Shown: in pieces, positions 22,316-35,680 of the stretch
Layout: each line of letters begins with the position of its first letter
Numbering within the stretch: position 1 is the stretch's first letter
Assembly (NCBI GenBank): GCA_031308135.1
Contig: JAHLJT010000631.1
Coordinates: 191,536,955 to 191,600,954, forward strand
Direction of reading: 5' to 3'
DNA length: 64,000 bases
From: Acheta domesticus
Lineage: Eukaryota; Arthropoda; Insecta; Orthoptera; Gryllidae
Translations under genes and position numbers: made by a program
Notes under the pieces: model-generated
What the model saw: the letters and a program-made list of their open reading frames with translations, nothing else
What the model was told of the DNA's origin: nothing
Databases searched by the model: none

Positions 22316-22529
22316 GCCACATCCGCCTCTGCCTCTGGGCCGCTATCGCTGTGGTTTCCCGGAATGAGGGTCGCTTCGCGGATTCGATTCGCGGGTCGCG
22401 GGAAAAAGATAGTCTTGCTCTGCGACGCTTTGCGGATTTCGCTGATCCCATCGCGTGGCACCGCCCCCGTGCGTGGAGTTGGCCGGGTGATGTAATGATT
22501 TCTCAGAATCAACTCGTGAATGTTTGACA

Positions 22530-24421
22530 TCCTGAGAGGAGACCTCAAATCTGAAATTCTCCTTTTTCGGGAGAAGCGTCCTGGTTTCGTTATATTACTT
22601 ATAAATATGAAATCCTATCTTTTACTTACATTAGATAGTACATCTTCACAGGCTTACAACCTGTATTATTAATTTCTCTTTTATGAAAGTAAATATTCCA
22701 CGAAGCTCAACGTATCAACTATAAATAGAATGCGAGAAGAAATTTAACATTTCCATTTAATTTTCATTAATAATTATAAGAATTTTGTTACCAAGTACGA
22801 GAAATCTAAATTAATGCATCGTATACTTTTCATAAACAAAAGTACCTAATTTTGGATTTGGGATTCCTTTTTCAACAAGATACGACAATTTCATGCTGTA
22901 GCGTATGCACTGTTCAACTGTAAAATAAACATACTTGGATAAAAAATTCAAGAACTTGTATTGTTTCTAAAAAGCAGATAATATGGCACTTGCGAAAATA
23001 AAAGTTGATTTTTGAAACAAGGGTGTTGTCACCGCCTACCTTTTTGTCTCCCTCCCAATGTCGGGTGATGGCACGATAGGTGAGACAGTTACCAACCACC
23101 TTGCGCCTGGTCCAACAATTGGGGTAAAATTACCTCGCGTATGGGAGGAGACGGGTGACTCGAGTAACTTTCCCTTGTTACTCGTTGTTGTAACTCCAAT
23201 AAAGTTAAGCCACAACGCACTCATATTAGAAAATCCTAGCAGACATTCTTTCCAAGGGAAAGGGTTCAAGATTTAGTACACTGGGATAGATTAAGAACAC
23301 TTTTGTCGTACGTTTTACGAAAATAACAACAAACCATATATTCTGTACTGAAAATTAGTACATCAACATGACATTAATTGATTATAAATGTCCTGTTTGA
23401 ATCTGGTATCCAAAAAAAAAACCCAAAAAAATTATTACAAATTGTAATCAAAATCTAATTTGCAAATAAACCCTTGAAATCTTCCAATTAGATTTAATGA
23501 ATGGGTTCAAGAATCTGAATTCTAATAATACATAACTAATACATGAATATCCCTACACACATTTCCTGAAATACACATAGAATCACACTCACTCAAAAAT
23601 GTTGTACCTGAAATTACCATTTATGTATAATACAAATCAACAATATCAATACCATGTTTTATCCAAAAAAAAAAATATCAATCTTCTACTTGTTCTAACA
23701 AATACACTTGATTCAATTAGAATGCATAACTGTAATCGTTATTACAATGTCTAATCTTACCAACATCAAGCTAAGTTAAATTAATCTACTTTTATGAGAT
23801 CTCAGATTTCAAAAACAAAATGTTAAGTTAAATGCTACTCAGTTAAACTTTGCATTCAACATAATATGTCAATTGATAAAATAATTGTCTATCTTTGCTC
23901 CTGAATTCATTTTCCAGTAACACTGTTTAAATATCTGCGTCCAGTAACGAAACTGTAATTCGATTTGGCACACGGATATGTATTCAAAATCTCATGAATA
24001 AAGTTAAGCAATGTTACAGTTAACTATCTTGTGAAATATGATACTAAAACTGTTCTACACCTGGCCCTCGTTTCTGCCGTTAACTTGAAAAGGTTTTGCC
24101 GAACTCACGATGTTTCCCGCGACGTGCGAAGCCTTGAAGTTGTTCAGGGTCGTCCGGAAAGGAGCTCAGACACGAGAAATCCCGTTGACTGCACCGTTCT
24201 GCTGGGGCTCGCGTCGTGGCGTCGGCGTTGCAGTAACGTCCAATGATCGAATTTTATTCGAGCTGGTTCAAGTATTCTTTTCTAAAAAGCTGCAATAAAT
24301 CACACATTGCTTGTAACACTTCTATTTCAGCTAGCTACTCGTTACTTTTCCTTTCGTTTCAAATCGTGTAATCATTCTTGTTAAGTATTCTTCTTCTTTT
24401 TTTTTTTAAATGATTCACGTT
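22530..24421. other. AT-rich DNA within the duplicated segment
   Basis: No gene is supported. A CpG-richer patch at 24060-24245 is open on the plus strand for 60-70 codons; the equivalent of this patch in the other copy is open for 114 codons. I do not recognise the product. Equivalent to 33700-35559. Confidence 0.4.
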
Positions 24422-24542
24422 TCATATATTTTTTTTTAAATTTATTTATTTATAAAGGTCGCATCAACCTAAGTGGTTATTAGCGACCACGTTTACAAAG
24501 TAGTAATACAGTATTTCAGTTTACAATAACTAGTATACAAAA

Positions 24543-27500
24543 TTAAATCATTTTATATACATTGGTTTCTTTTAATAATAATATTATATTTTTAATAGTT
24601 TCGGTTGAATTTAGATTATATTTAAAATCATAGGTCAGTTTTAAAACTTTTCTTCTGTCGTTAGTGTTTGTACATTCCATGATTAGGTGACGTATACTGT
24701 ATGGAGAATTGCAGAAGTTGCAGGTGCTTGGTTGTGTTTTCGTTATTAGGTGACTGTGAGTGAGTCTGCTATATCCAATTCTCAATCTTGTGATAACAGT
24801 TTCTAGTCTTCTATCAGTACCACAGGTAGGTTGTAATTCGAAGATTGAGTCTCTGATCTGGTGGAGTTGGGTTGGTTTGGATTTCAACCATTGGTTATTC
24901 CAGTTTTCTTTTATATTGCGTTTTATAATTTTGATGATGTCATTGTGGGATGCTGGGTGAGTTGATGCATCAGGGAGAGAAGAAGCTGTTTTAGCAGCAG
25001 TGTCCGCAGTTTCATTACCAGAAATGTTGACATGGGAGGGAATCCACACGTATGTTAACGTTTTGCCTGAGGAAATAATTTGTGAGTTCATTGATATTAT
25101 ATCTAAACATATTGGTTCCTTGGTATGTTTGTTCTGGATGGATTCAATGGCGCTTCTTGAGTCAGTAAATATAGTAAAGTGAGAGTTATTTGATTTTAGG
25201 ATATCTGCCAGGGCAGATCTGATTGCGTAGACTTCACTGTAGAAAACTGAACTCATGTCTGGTAGTTTGATTAGTTTTGTTTCATCTGGATATATGATGG
25301 CACATCCGGTTCCAGTTGCACTTTTTGATCCATCTGTGTATATATGGATGCTATTTTCATATCTATTTAGTGTTTCGTAGAATAACGATCGATATATTAT
25401 AGGATTTGTTGTTTGCTTGAGGAATTTTGTCAAAGTTGTATCTATTGAGGGTACATGGAGAAGTTCTAGGGGTTCAGGTAAAGATTTATATTGATATATT
25501 GGTGGAAGATTAGGGATAGTTCTGGATAATATATTATGGATTTGAAGAGATATGGGTTTAGGGTACGATGGTTGTTTATGGAATTTGGTAAAGTATTTAT
25601 GGTCAAAAATAATTTTATTTATTGGGTTTTTAGGATTTGAGGTTACTTTGAGAGCATAGGAAATACTCAATTTTTCTCTTCTGAAGGATAATGGTTCTTC
25701 GTTTGATTCAGCCAGAATGCTACTAATAGGGCTAGTACGAAAAGCTCCAATAGCCATTCTAAGGCAGGAGTTATGAATTGGACTTAAGCTATCCAGTACT
25801 TTGTCTTTTGCAGAGGAATAGATGACTGATCCATAATCTATTTTAGATCGTATTAATGAACGGTAAGTATTTATTACTATTATCTTGTTGGCGCCCCAGT
25901 TTAGGGAAGAAATCATCTTTATTATATTTACTCGTTGAGACATTCAGCTTTAAGTAATTTAATATGGGTTTTCCAGGTGAGTTTTTTCATCAAAGTAACA
26001 CCCCAAGATTTTCAGTGTGTGAGCTCTTCTGAGTGGCGTGTTTTCAAGAGTGATTTGAAATTTTTGGTGGGTTTACGGAGTTTATTAAAAATTGTATACT
26101 GGGATTTGCTTTTTGATAGTTTAAACCCAGATCTATTGGCCCAATTATTTATCTTCTTCAGAGTTTCTTGTATCATTTCTTGAGTTGTATTTAGGTTCTT
26201 TCCACTGCAGGTAATGGTGATATCATCTGCATAAAGTAATATTTTAATGGGGGAAGGTATAAGTTGAGTAACTTCGTTAATTGCAATCAGGAAAAGGGTG
26301 GTGCTCAATACAGCTCCTTGTGGTATACCGTTTTGGATTGATGTTTCATCTGATAGGCAGCCATTCATTCGAACTCTGATTCGACGGTTGGTCATAAAGT
26401 TGGAGATGAAATTGAGAAGTTTTCCATTAATACCAATATTTTTTAGTATTGTAAGTATTCGTTCTTTCCATGTCATATCGTATGCTTTTTCTATGTCGAG
26501 GCAAACTGCTACAAGGTGTTGTTTAGTATAAAGCATTACAGATTTCATTATGAATATTACACAGGTGGTCTGTTGTAGATCGGTGTTTTAAGAATGCACT
26601 TTGATGGGGAGAGATAAAGTTAATTTTTTCCCAGATGCCACACCAATCTTTTGTTTATGAGTTTTCCATTATTTTGCACATAGTAGAAGTAAGTGCAATT
26701 GGACGATAGTTTCTGATTTTCTATTGTCCTTACCTGGCTTTGGGATTGGTATAACAATGGCTGTTTGCCATATTTTTGGAAAAGAACTATACTTCCATAT
26801 TTCATTGATAAGTGATGTTAGGTACTTTATTCCGTTGTCAGGGAGTTGTTTCAAAAATATATTAAAGATGTTGTCAGGTCCAGCTGCAGAATTTTTTGAT
26901 GACATAAGTACCCTTTTTATTTCTTGGTGTTTAAAAGGGTTATCCAATGAAGTATTTATATTGCTACTGGGTTCATTTGATTCGACTTTAGTTGGTGTAG
27001 TATGAGATTTAATATCAAGGAAATCATTGCTATAATTGTTATCTGAAGAGTTTTTTGAGAAGACTGAGGCCAGTTCATTAGCGATTCAGTTGGATCAGTT
27101 ATGATTTTATCCTCTTTCGTAATTATGGATTTAGGGTAGGGAGGTTTATAAATACCTCTCATTCTTCTTATTTTTATCCCATACTTCTTTTGAGGAAGTG
27201 TGTTGAGACATACTAGAAATGTAATTAATCCAGGACGATCTTCTTTGCTCTTTGAGAGTTTTACGTGTGATGGCTCTTAATCTTTTGAATTCAAGTTCAT
27301 TGGTAGTATTTGGATGACGTTTGTATCTATTGAAAGCATTTTGGATGCATTGAGTGCATTTTGACATTGTTCATCCACCATGGTGTATGTCTTTTGGGTT
27401 GGTTACCAGATGATTTGGGTATTGAAAGTTTGCAGCGTTGATAATAATATTTACAAAATTAGACACTTTTTTGTCAATGGTGGTATTCACTTGCTCTAAT

Positions 27501-28257
27501 GTCCATGAATTTTCATTTAAAGTATTATAAATTATCTTACGGTACTTATCCCAGTCTGCTTGGTAGAATTTCCATTTTGGCTCAACATGAATTTGCTGAG
27601 AGATAGCTTTGGGAAATGTTATATTGATTGGATATGGACACTGCCATATGAGTCATTAAGGTTGTCCAGTCTGTTGTATGAGCAATGCTAACACTACAGA
27701 GGGATAGATCAATGCAGAGAAAGTTTTTGAACTGTAGTTTATATGAGTTACATTGCCAGTGTTAACAGAACTATGCTGGGGTCTTCTAGAATTTTTTCTA
27801 TTTTTTTCCCTCTTCTACAAAGTTTGTGAGAGCCCCTGAGAGGCTATGGGCATTTAAATCACCAACTATGATAAAAGGTAAAGGAAGTTGGTTAATAAGC
27901 TCAATTATTTCTTGAGTTTGAAAATCATAAATGTTTGGGAGATATAAATTACATATAGTTAGTAGCCAAGTGATAGTAACACCTTTGTTGCCACTGCTTC
28001 TAGATTAGTTTGGAGTTGAATCTCTTCATAGAAGATACTATTATGTATGTATGTGGTTACTCCCCCACAAGCATAGTTGTTGTTTATTCTGTTTTTGAAA
28101 CATGGTTGTATTGGTTTATTTTAGCACAGTGGTTATTTTTGAAATTAGTTTCTTGGAGGCAGATAACAGAAGGGTTAAAATCTGCAATTATTAGTTTTAA
28201 GTATTCTAATTGTGAATAATAACTATTAATATTCCATTGAATAATGTTCTCTCCCAT
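24543..28257 (-). pseudogene. Retrotransposon ORF2, frame-broken in this copy
   Basis: Endonuclease, reverse transcriptase and RNase H are encoded as in the right copy. The longest clean piece (24543-25943, 466 codons) covers the RT thumb or connection region, the RNase H (IYTDGSK, YSEVYA, FTDSRSA, HVNISGNETAD) and the C-terminal C-x2-C-x7-H-x4-C zinc motif. The piece at 26012-26548 carries QNGIPQGAVLS and LLYADD. Pieces further upstream (26669-28314) are split every few hundred bases by one-base indels. The start chosen is the Met before GENIIQWNIN. Confidence 0.85.
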
Positions 28258-28330
28258 TAAATTAGTTTTATTATTATAATTGGCATGAGATATAACATTA
28301 TCCAACTGTGACAATCTTTGTTTATGAAAA

Positions 28331-29610
28331 TTAAATATCCATAATAAAAGTTTTCTTCACTTTCACTGCAGATTGATGATGAGTCTTGGTGAACATTTGT
28401 GGTAGTATTGGATAGTTTTTTTGTTATTCTGGTGATTCTATTTTTAATGCTACGTTCATTAAGGTGTGGGTAGATTTCACGTAAACATTCTATTATTTTT
28501 AGGTATGTTTCATGTATTCTAGTGCAATTTCTTCTACATTAGGGTTACCTTTTGTTTTCTCAGGAAACTTTTCAGTTGTATATAGTTTAGTACATATGGG
28601 TTGTTAGTAGATGATAGGATTTCTTTGATAGGTTGTAGATGAGCTTCAGATTATTTTCATTTTATCAGATGTGTCTTCTATCTTCTGCTTTTTTGGTATG
28701 GATGTTTTATTGTATTGTCGTTGTTTCCTTTTTGGCATTTGATTCTTTTTTTTGTATCTTCATCATTGTTTATGGATGAAGTCCTACTTGATTTTTGAAT
28801 TAGTAGTTGAGAGAGCACGTTTAGAGATTGGGAGTGGAGGAAAGGATGTTTCTGGGGTGTTGTGGGAGTACATAGTTTCAGGTTGATTTGTGGTAGGATC
28901 GTTCTTGACTGGGAAAGTTCTTGAGCTTGAAAGTTCTTGGTGTTTTGATCATTTTGTGTAATTTGTTGAGATACTGTTACTTCATTTATGACTAATGGGT
29001 TTTCGCTACAGTGTTTGGCGAGGTGGCCTTGCTTCTTGCAGATAAAACAAGCTACGTTACTCTGCGGATGGATAAATCCAGTATTTCGTATTTTCGAATT
29101 CAATGCTCATGGATTCTGGAATTTTATTTACATCATTTGGGTTAATATAAACTTGTCTACGGAAACTTAAAATATGTGCAAAACCAGGTTGCGGAAATTT
29201 CCAGCTCTGAGGAATGTAAATCGGTGATTCAAGTTTAATTTGAAGTTTTCCAATTCTCTTTCTATGATTACGTGTGGGATCACAGGACATACGTTCGATA
29301 GAATAATTCTTTTGTGTTGAGATATTAATGGTCTGATCTCAAGTTTTTTGTCATTTATTTGTATAGATAAGTGGTTTTCAGTAATACTTTTAGTAATGTC
29401 TTTTGTTGCTAGGAACATACATATTCGATTTGTGAAAATCTTGATACAAATCTAATGTTAGATGGATTTATCAGTAGTCCGACAGCATTAATATAATCAT
29501 TAATAGGAACTCCTTCAATTGCATCTATTACGATAGCTGTTCTTTGGTTGGGAAAATGTCTTTCTTAGCTGCTGATACGTAACTTTGATACCTGTTGATG
29601 GGGTCGTCAT
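28331..29610 (-). pseudogene. Retrotransposon ORF1 (gag-like), frame-broken in this copy
   Basis: Runs from a Met before TTPSTG to a stop next to the ORF2 leader. The CCHC knuckle CFICKKQGHLAKHC is readable at about 29000-29045, but indels split the frame into at least four pieces. The right copy shows the same protein nearly whole. Confidence 0.8.
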
Positions 29611-29842
29611 TTTGAGGTTATGTAGAGGATGACTCCTGTACTCAGAAGTCGCCTCACACGATCTCAGGATGTACTGGTTCTTGAGAAGATTGTTGGTGTG
29701 AAACACTTTTGATTTTACCTATTTCACAGTTTTAAACACACTTTTTCACAGACGAAATAAGAACGAAACTGGTTGCAGACGAGAGCACTCGCGGCATCCA
29801 CGCACCTTCGACGACGTCCGGTCGACAACTGTCATATATTTT

Positions 29843-30292
29843 ATTTATTCCCTCTCATGAATAAATTATCATAATAGTAGATGAGTTACCTTTTCTAAAA
29901 GCTTGCATACTGTCGAAATCTTGAACTGGCGATGTCCGTTGATCCAAAAGTTCGTTCAGAGTGGTTCAGAATACTCTCGTTCGCTGACTTTCATTAAAAT
30001 GGCCGAGTTGGACTCTTCTTGTTCTAAAATCTCCATATTCATTTGCTTAATCCTATTGGTTGTTCGTGTCGTTCCGGTGGACGATTTTCATTTATCACGT
30101 TTCTAATACTGGTGATAAGCGCTCCTGTTAGCTCATTTTAAAACTATGTACGTCGCCTGGCGTTTCTCTCTTCGGTTAGTGTTGTAACTACTAAGTCTCA
30201 AAATAACAGAACGCGGTTTACGAAGAAGAAAAAAAAAAACTGATATTTTCCTAGCCGTAAACGGCTTTAGCGTTACAGTGTGAAGAAAGGGA
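29843..30292. other. Flank of the retrotransposon, up to the contig end
   Basis: Mixed DNA with no supported gene. A 35-codon frame at about 29999-30106 has a hydrophobic middle, but an indel changes it in the other assembly copy, so I do not call it. Confidence 0.35.
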
Positions 30293-31292
30293 NNNNNNNN
30301 NNNNNNNNNNNNNNNNNNNNNNNNNNNNNNNNNNNNNNNNNNNNNNNNNNNNNNNNNNNNNNNNNNNNNNNNNNNNNNNNNNNNNNNNNNNNNNNNNNNN
30401 NNNNNNNNNNNNNNNNNNNNNNNNNNNNNNNNNNNNNNNNNNNNNNNNNNNNNNNNNNNNNNNNNNNNNNNNNNNNNNNNNNNNNNNNNNNNNNNNNNNN
30501 NNNNNNNNNNNNNNNNNNNNNNNNNNNNNNNNNNNNNNNNNNNNNNNNNNNNNNNNNNNNNNNNNNNNNNNNNNNNNNNNNNNNNNNNNNNNNNNNNNNN
30601 NNNNNNNNNNNNNNNNNNNNNNNNNNNNNNNNNNNNNNNNNNNNNNNNNNNNNNNNNNNNNNNNNNNNNNNNNNNNNNNNNNNNNNNNNNNNNNNNNNNN
30701 NNNNNNNNNNNNNNNNNNNNNNNNNNNNNNNNNNNNNNNNNNNNNNNNNNNNNNNNNNNNNNNNNNNNNNNNNNNNNNNNNNNNNNNNNNNNNNNNNNNN
30801 NNNNNNNNNNNNNNNNNNNNNNNNNNNNNNNNNNNNNNNNNNNNNNNNNNNNNNNNNNNNNNNNNNNNNNNNNNNNNNNNNNNNNNNNNNNNNNNNNNNN
30901 NNNNNNNNNNNNNNNNNNNNNNNNNNNNNNNNNNNNNNNNNNNNNNNNNNNNNNNNNNNNNNNNNNNNNNNNNNNNNNNNNNNNNNNNNNNNNNNNNNNN
31001 NNNNNNNNNNNNNNNNNNNNNNNNNNNNNNNNNNNNNNNNNNNNNNNNNNNNNNNNNNNNNNNNNNNNNNNNNNNNNNNNNNNNNNNNNNNNNNNNNNNN
31101 NNNNNNNNNNNNNNNNNNNNNNNNNNNNNNNNNNNNNNNNNNNNNNNNNNNNNNNNNNNNNNNNNNNNNNNNNNNNNNNNNNNNNNNNNNNNNNNNNNNN
31201 NNNNNNNNNNNNNNNNNNNNNNNNNNNNNNNNNNNNNNNNNNNNNNNNNNNNNNNNNNNNNNNNNNNNNNNNNNNNNNNNNNNNNNNNNNNN
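30293..31292. other. Assembly gap, exactly 1000 N
   Basis: A run of 1000 undetermined bases. A round number implies a default spacer between scaffolded contigs, not a measured distance. Reading frames that cross it are meaningless. Confidence 0.99.
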
Positions 31293-32299
31293 ACCATGAG
31301 TAAGTCTTCTCGTATGCCACATTTCTACTACCAGAAATAAGAGGTGATTCACACGTCAATTTTGATATTTATTAGGTCCAAAAAACAGCAAAAAAATGTA
31401 TAGGACGCAGGGGAAGAGATTATCTGCGCACATTTTCTTGAGGTTCCAGAAAAAAAAGAGCGAGATTAGCCAAAATTATTTTAAAAACTAGACATTGTTC
31501 GTTCCCCGAGTTATAGAAAACATAATGCAACACTAAACGAAATGAAGATTCAAATGTTTGCAATCTGCAGTTCCAAACAATTGAGATCCCCCAGGATTCT
31601 TCATTGTTGTGAATACATTCACGCAACTTCTCCCGACCGCATCCCCTCCATCGCATCGTCCTGCCTTCTCCTTCATCACCGCACCCACACTCCCCACCCC
31701 TACCTTCTGCCAAGGGGAGTAATCCTGCGACGGCGCCTCTCCCTCGCCGCACCGAGGGAGACGACATTGCAAAGCGCCTGCTTGTTCCAAGTCCCCTGCC
31801 CGCCACTCTCCTAGCCCCGCTGCCTTCTTTGCTCTCATCCTCGCGCCCTTCCTCGCTGTGTCTCGGCGCTCAGCGCGCCGCGCCCCCGCGCGTCATATAA
31901 TCCGGCAATCCTCGATATATTCCGTCTAGTAAGAAATGCTTCTTGCGGTTCGCTCCCTCTGCGCTGCTAATCCCCGCGGGCGGAAAACCCAACGACGCCA
32001 ACGCCGCACCGCCCGCCGCCGCGCCACCGTCCGCTCTGGGTGGAGGGGGGCTTCCTAAAAACTCCAGGAGGCCCTCAGCGGTGGCGGGGTCGGTGGCGGC
32101 GATGGTGATAGTGGTGGAAGTGAAAGGGGAGATGGTGGCGGGGGCGCAAGCGATTGAGGTAAGTGAATGAGTAAGAATTGTTTCCGGAAGCGCCAACTAC
32201 TGAGGTCTTTAGTAACGTAAATGAATTGTTATATCGCGAAAGGGGTCAGGACACATCCTGTGCTGGAATGTGATATTCGAAGCTGATCTACTCGATGGA

Positions 32300-32570
32300 T
32301 TGCAGGTTTTTTTCTCACCCTACGTATCTCCCTTCGGGGCATCGCCCCAGTCGGGACATGTTCTAAGGCTCTCAGCATGTTTGGTGATGTAATTCATGTG
32401 TGTATGGTCTGTAAGTGAGAGAAGATGACAAAATCGACTGAGGAAGATGGCGCTTAGTCCTTGCCCGTTTTTCTGGTACTATATTCTGGCACTCGACTGA
32501 TACTGATCGGAAACCACACAAGAAACTCTCAATCCAAATAGCCGGTCGCTATAGCACCCCCAGGTATTGT
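32300..32570 (-). repeat. SINE body fragment, reversed (right assembly copy)
   Basis: Same fragment as 21150-21430, with a few indels. Confidence 0.65.
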
Positions 32571-32802
32571 TTGAATTCGAGCTTAACGGCTTTTAAAACG
32601 GCTGTATCCTGTTGAAAAAAGCATCACTGTGGGTCTCGAACCCTAGAAGCTTTTAAACAATACCTAGTATATACCTAATTGGAATAACTATAGTGCTATT
32701 GTAGATCACAGCTTTATAGGTAAACAGTGAAGAGATGGTCAGGCTGTCTGTCTCTTCCCTCGCACTCTCCTTCCTCGTTTCCTCCCTTCCGGCTTTCCCT
32801 CT

Positions 32803-32842
<40 letters not shown>

Positions 32843-33139
32843 CACACATACATATGAGCCCTCGTTTGCTTTTCATTATGTTAAATACAGAGTTTCCTAC
32901 ATGTACCCTGTGATCTTTCTTCAATCGGTCGCCCACTGCGTACGATGACGGAAGGGACCACAGGCTGCGGACGGCGCTGAACGTCCCTGAACTGAAAAGG
33001 AATGGCGAGGGCGCTGGCTTACAAAGCACGCCGCGGCCCCACGGCGCCGCGGGCGCCTCGGTGGACACCTGTGCCTTAGGGTGGATGGGTCGCCTCTGCT
33101 GCCCCTCTCCATCATCTTGCCCCCCGGCGCCGCCCCGCC

Positions 33140-33460
33140 GCCTTTTGCGCCCTCGCCGCCCACGCCGCTCTTGTCTCTCTCGCCGCCCTCACCGCCCTCG
33201 CCCACGCCGCTGCCCCTTCCGTCCTCGCCGCCCTCGCCGCCCTCGCCACCCTCGCCACCCTCGCCGCCCTCGCCGCCCTCGCTGCCCTCACCTCCCTCAC
33301 CGCCCTCACCGCCCTCACCACCCTCACCACCCACGGCATTCCGCTGCCCCTACCGCCCTCGCCGCCCTCACCGCCCTCACCCACGCCACTCCGCTGCCCC
33401 TACCGCCCTCGCGGCCTCGCCGCCCTCGCCACCCTCGCCCGCCCTCGCCGCCCTCAAAGC
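33140..33460. repeat. GCCCTCGCC minisatellite (right assembly copy)
   Basis: Same array as 21985-22315. Open frames through it are composition artefacts. Confidence 0.9.
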
Positions 33461-33699
33461 CACATCCGCCTCTGCCTCTGGGCCGCTATCGCTGTGGTTT
33501 CCCGGAATGAGGTCGCTTCGCGATTCGATTCGCGGGTCGCGGGAAAAAGATAGTCTTGCTCTGCGACGCTTTGCGGATTTCGCTGATCCCATCGCGTGGC
33601 ACCGCCCCCGGGCGTGGAGTTGGCCGGGTGATGTAATGATTTCTCAGAATCAACTCGTGAATGTTTGACATCCTGAGAGGAGACCTCAAATCTGAAATT

Positions 33700-35559
33700 C
33701 TCCTTTTTCGGGAGAAGCGTCCCTGGTTCGTTATATTACTTATAAATAATGAAATCCTATCTTTTACTTACATTAGATAGTACATCTTCACAGGCTTACA
33801 ACCTGTATTATTAATTTCTCTTTTATGAAAGTAAATATTCCACGAAGCTCAACGTATCAACTATAAAATAGAATGCGAGAAGAAATTTAACATTTCCATT
33901 TAATTTTCATTAATAATTATAAGAATTTTGTTACCAAGTACGAGAAATCTAAATTAATGCATCGTATACTTTCATAAACAAAAGTACCTAATTTTGGATT
34001 TGGGATTCCTTTTCAACAAGATACGACAATTTCATGCTGTAGCGTATGCACTGTTCAACTGTAAAATAAACATACTTGGATAAAAAATTCAAGAACTTGT
34101 ATTGTTTCTAAAAGCAGATAATATGGCACTTGCGAAAATAAAAGTTGATTTTTGAAACAAGGGTGTTGTCACCGCCTACCTTTTTGTCTCCTCTCCAATG
34201 TCGGGTGATGGCACGATAGGTGAGACAGTTACCAACCACCTTGCGCCTGGTCCAACAATTGGGGTAAAATTACCTCGCGTATGGGAGGAGACGGGTGACT
34301 CGAGTAACTTTCCTTGTTACTCGTTGTTGTAAACTCCAATAAAGTTAAGCCACAACGCACTCATATTAGAAAATCCTAGCAGACATTCTTTCCAAGGGAA
34401 AGGGTTCAAGATTTAGTACACTGGGATAGATTAAGAACACTTTTGTCGTACGTTTTAACGAAAATAACAACAAACCATATATTCTGTACTGAAAATTAGT
34501 ACATCAACATGACATTAATTGATTATAAATGTCCTGTTTGAATCTGGTATCCAAAAAAAAAAAACCCAAAAAAATTATTACAAATTGTAATCAAAATCTA
34601 ATTTGCAAATAAACCCTTGAAATCTTCCAATTAGATTTAATGAATGGGTTCAAGAATCTGATTCTAATAATACATAACTAATACATGAATATCCCTACAC
34701 ACATTTCCTGAAATACACATAGAATCACACTCACTCAAAAATGTTGTACCTGAAATTACCATTTATGTATAATACAAATCAACAATATCAATACCATGTT
34801 TTATCCAAAAAAAAAATATCAATCTTCTACTTGTTCTAACAAATACACTTGATTCAATTAGAATGCATAACTGTAATCGTTATTACAATGTCTAATCTTA
34901 CCAACATCAAGCTAAGTTAAATTAATCTACTTTATGAGATCTCAGATTTCAAAAACAAAATGTTAAGTTAAATGCTACTCAGTTAAACTTTGCATTCAAC
35001 ATAATATGTCAATTGATAAAATAATTGTCTATCTTTGCTCCTGAATTCATTTTCCAGTAACACTGTTTAAATATCTGCGTCCAGTAACGAAACTGTAATT
35101 CGATTTGGCACACGGATATGTATTCAAAATCTCATGAATAAAGTTAAGCAATGTTACAGTTAACTATCTTGTGAAATATGATACTAAAACTGTTCTACAC
35201 CTGGCCCTCGTTTCTGCCGTTTAACTTGAAAAGGTTTGCCGAACTCACGATGTTTCCCGCGACGTGCGAAGCCTTGAAGTTGTTCAGGGTCGTCCGGAAA
35301 GGAGCTCAGACACGAGAAATCCCGTTGACTGCACCGTTCTGCTGGGGCTCGCGTCGTGGCGTCGGCGTTGCAGTAACGTCCAATGATCGAATTTATTCGA
35401 GCTGGTTCAAGTATTCTTTTCTAAAAAGCTGCAATAAATCACACATTGCTTGTAACACTTCTATTTCAGCTAGCTACTCGTTACTTTTCCTTTCGTTTCA
35501 ATCGTGTAATCATTCTTGTTAAGTATTCTTCTTCTTTTTTTTTTTAAATGATTCACGTT
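33700..35559. other. AT-rich DNA within the duplicated segment (right copy)
   Basis: Collinear with 22530-24421; no gene supported. A frame of 114 codons at 35178-35522 appears only in this copy because of indels. Confidence 0.4.
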
Positions 35560-35680
35560 TCATATATTTTTTTTTAAATTTATTTATTTATAAAGGTCGC
35601 ATCAACCTAAGTGGTTATTAGCGACCACGTTTACAAAGTAGTAATACAGTATTTCAGTTTACAATAACTAGTATACAAAA

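Larger units (their letters stand above)
24433..29831 (-). mobile_element. I-group non-LTR retrotransposon, full length (left assembly copy)
   Basis: The element is flanked by TCATATATTTT at 24422-24432 and 29832-29842, an 11-bp target-site duplication. The 5' end (minus strand) starts CAGTTGTCGACC and the 3' end is A-rich with TAAATAAATAAA. It is the same insertion as 35571-40986 seen in the overlapping contig. Many one-base indels break its frames, most of them absent from the other copy, which suggests sequencing error at a contig end. Confidence 0.9.
20149..30292. repeat. Left copy of a 10.1-kb duplicated segment (contig end)
   Basis: This whole interval is repeated almost base for base, in the same order and orientation, at 31293-41445. 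Differences are chiefly one-base insertions or deletions, often in homopolymers. It ends exactly at the N gap. The geometry is that of two unmerged overlapping contigs rather than a biological tandem duplication. Reading frames in the right-hand part of this copy (26-30 kb) are broken where the other copy is open. Confidence 0.95.

Noticed and set aside
21920..22527. 183- and 191-codon frames in the GCCCTCGCC array
   Set aside because: A 9-bp repeat keeps every frame open; the translations are simple Ala-Leu, Pro-Ser or Arg-Pro strings.
30133..31359. Frames of 339-408 codons around the gap
   Set aside because: They consist almost entirely of undetermined bases.
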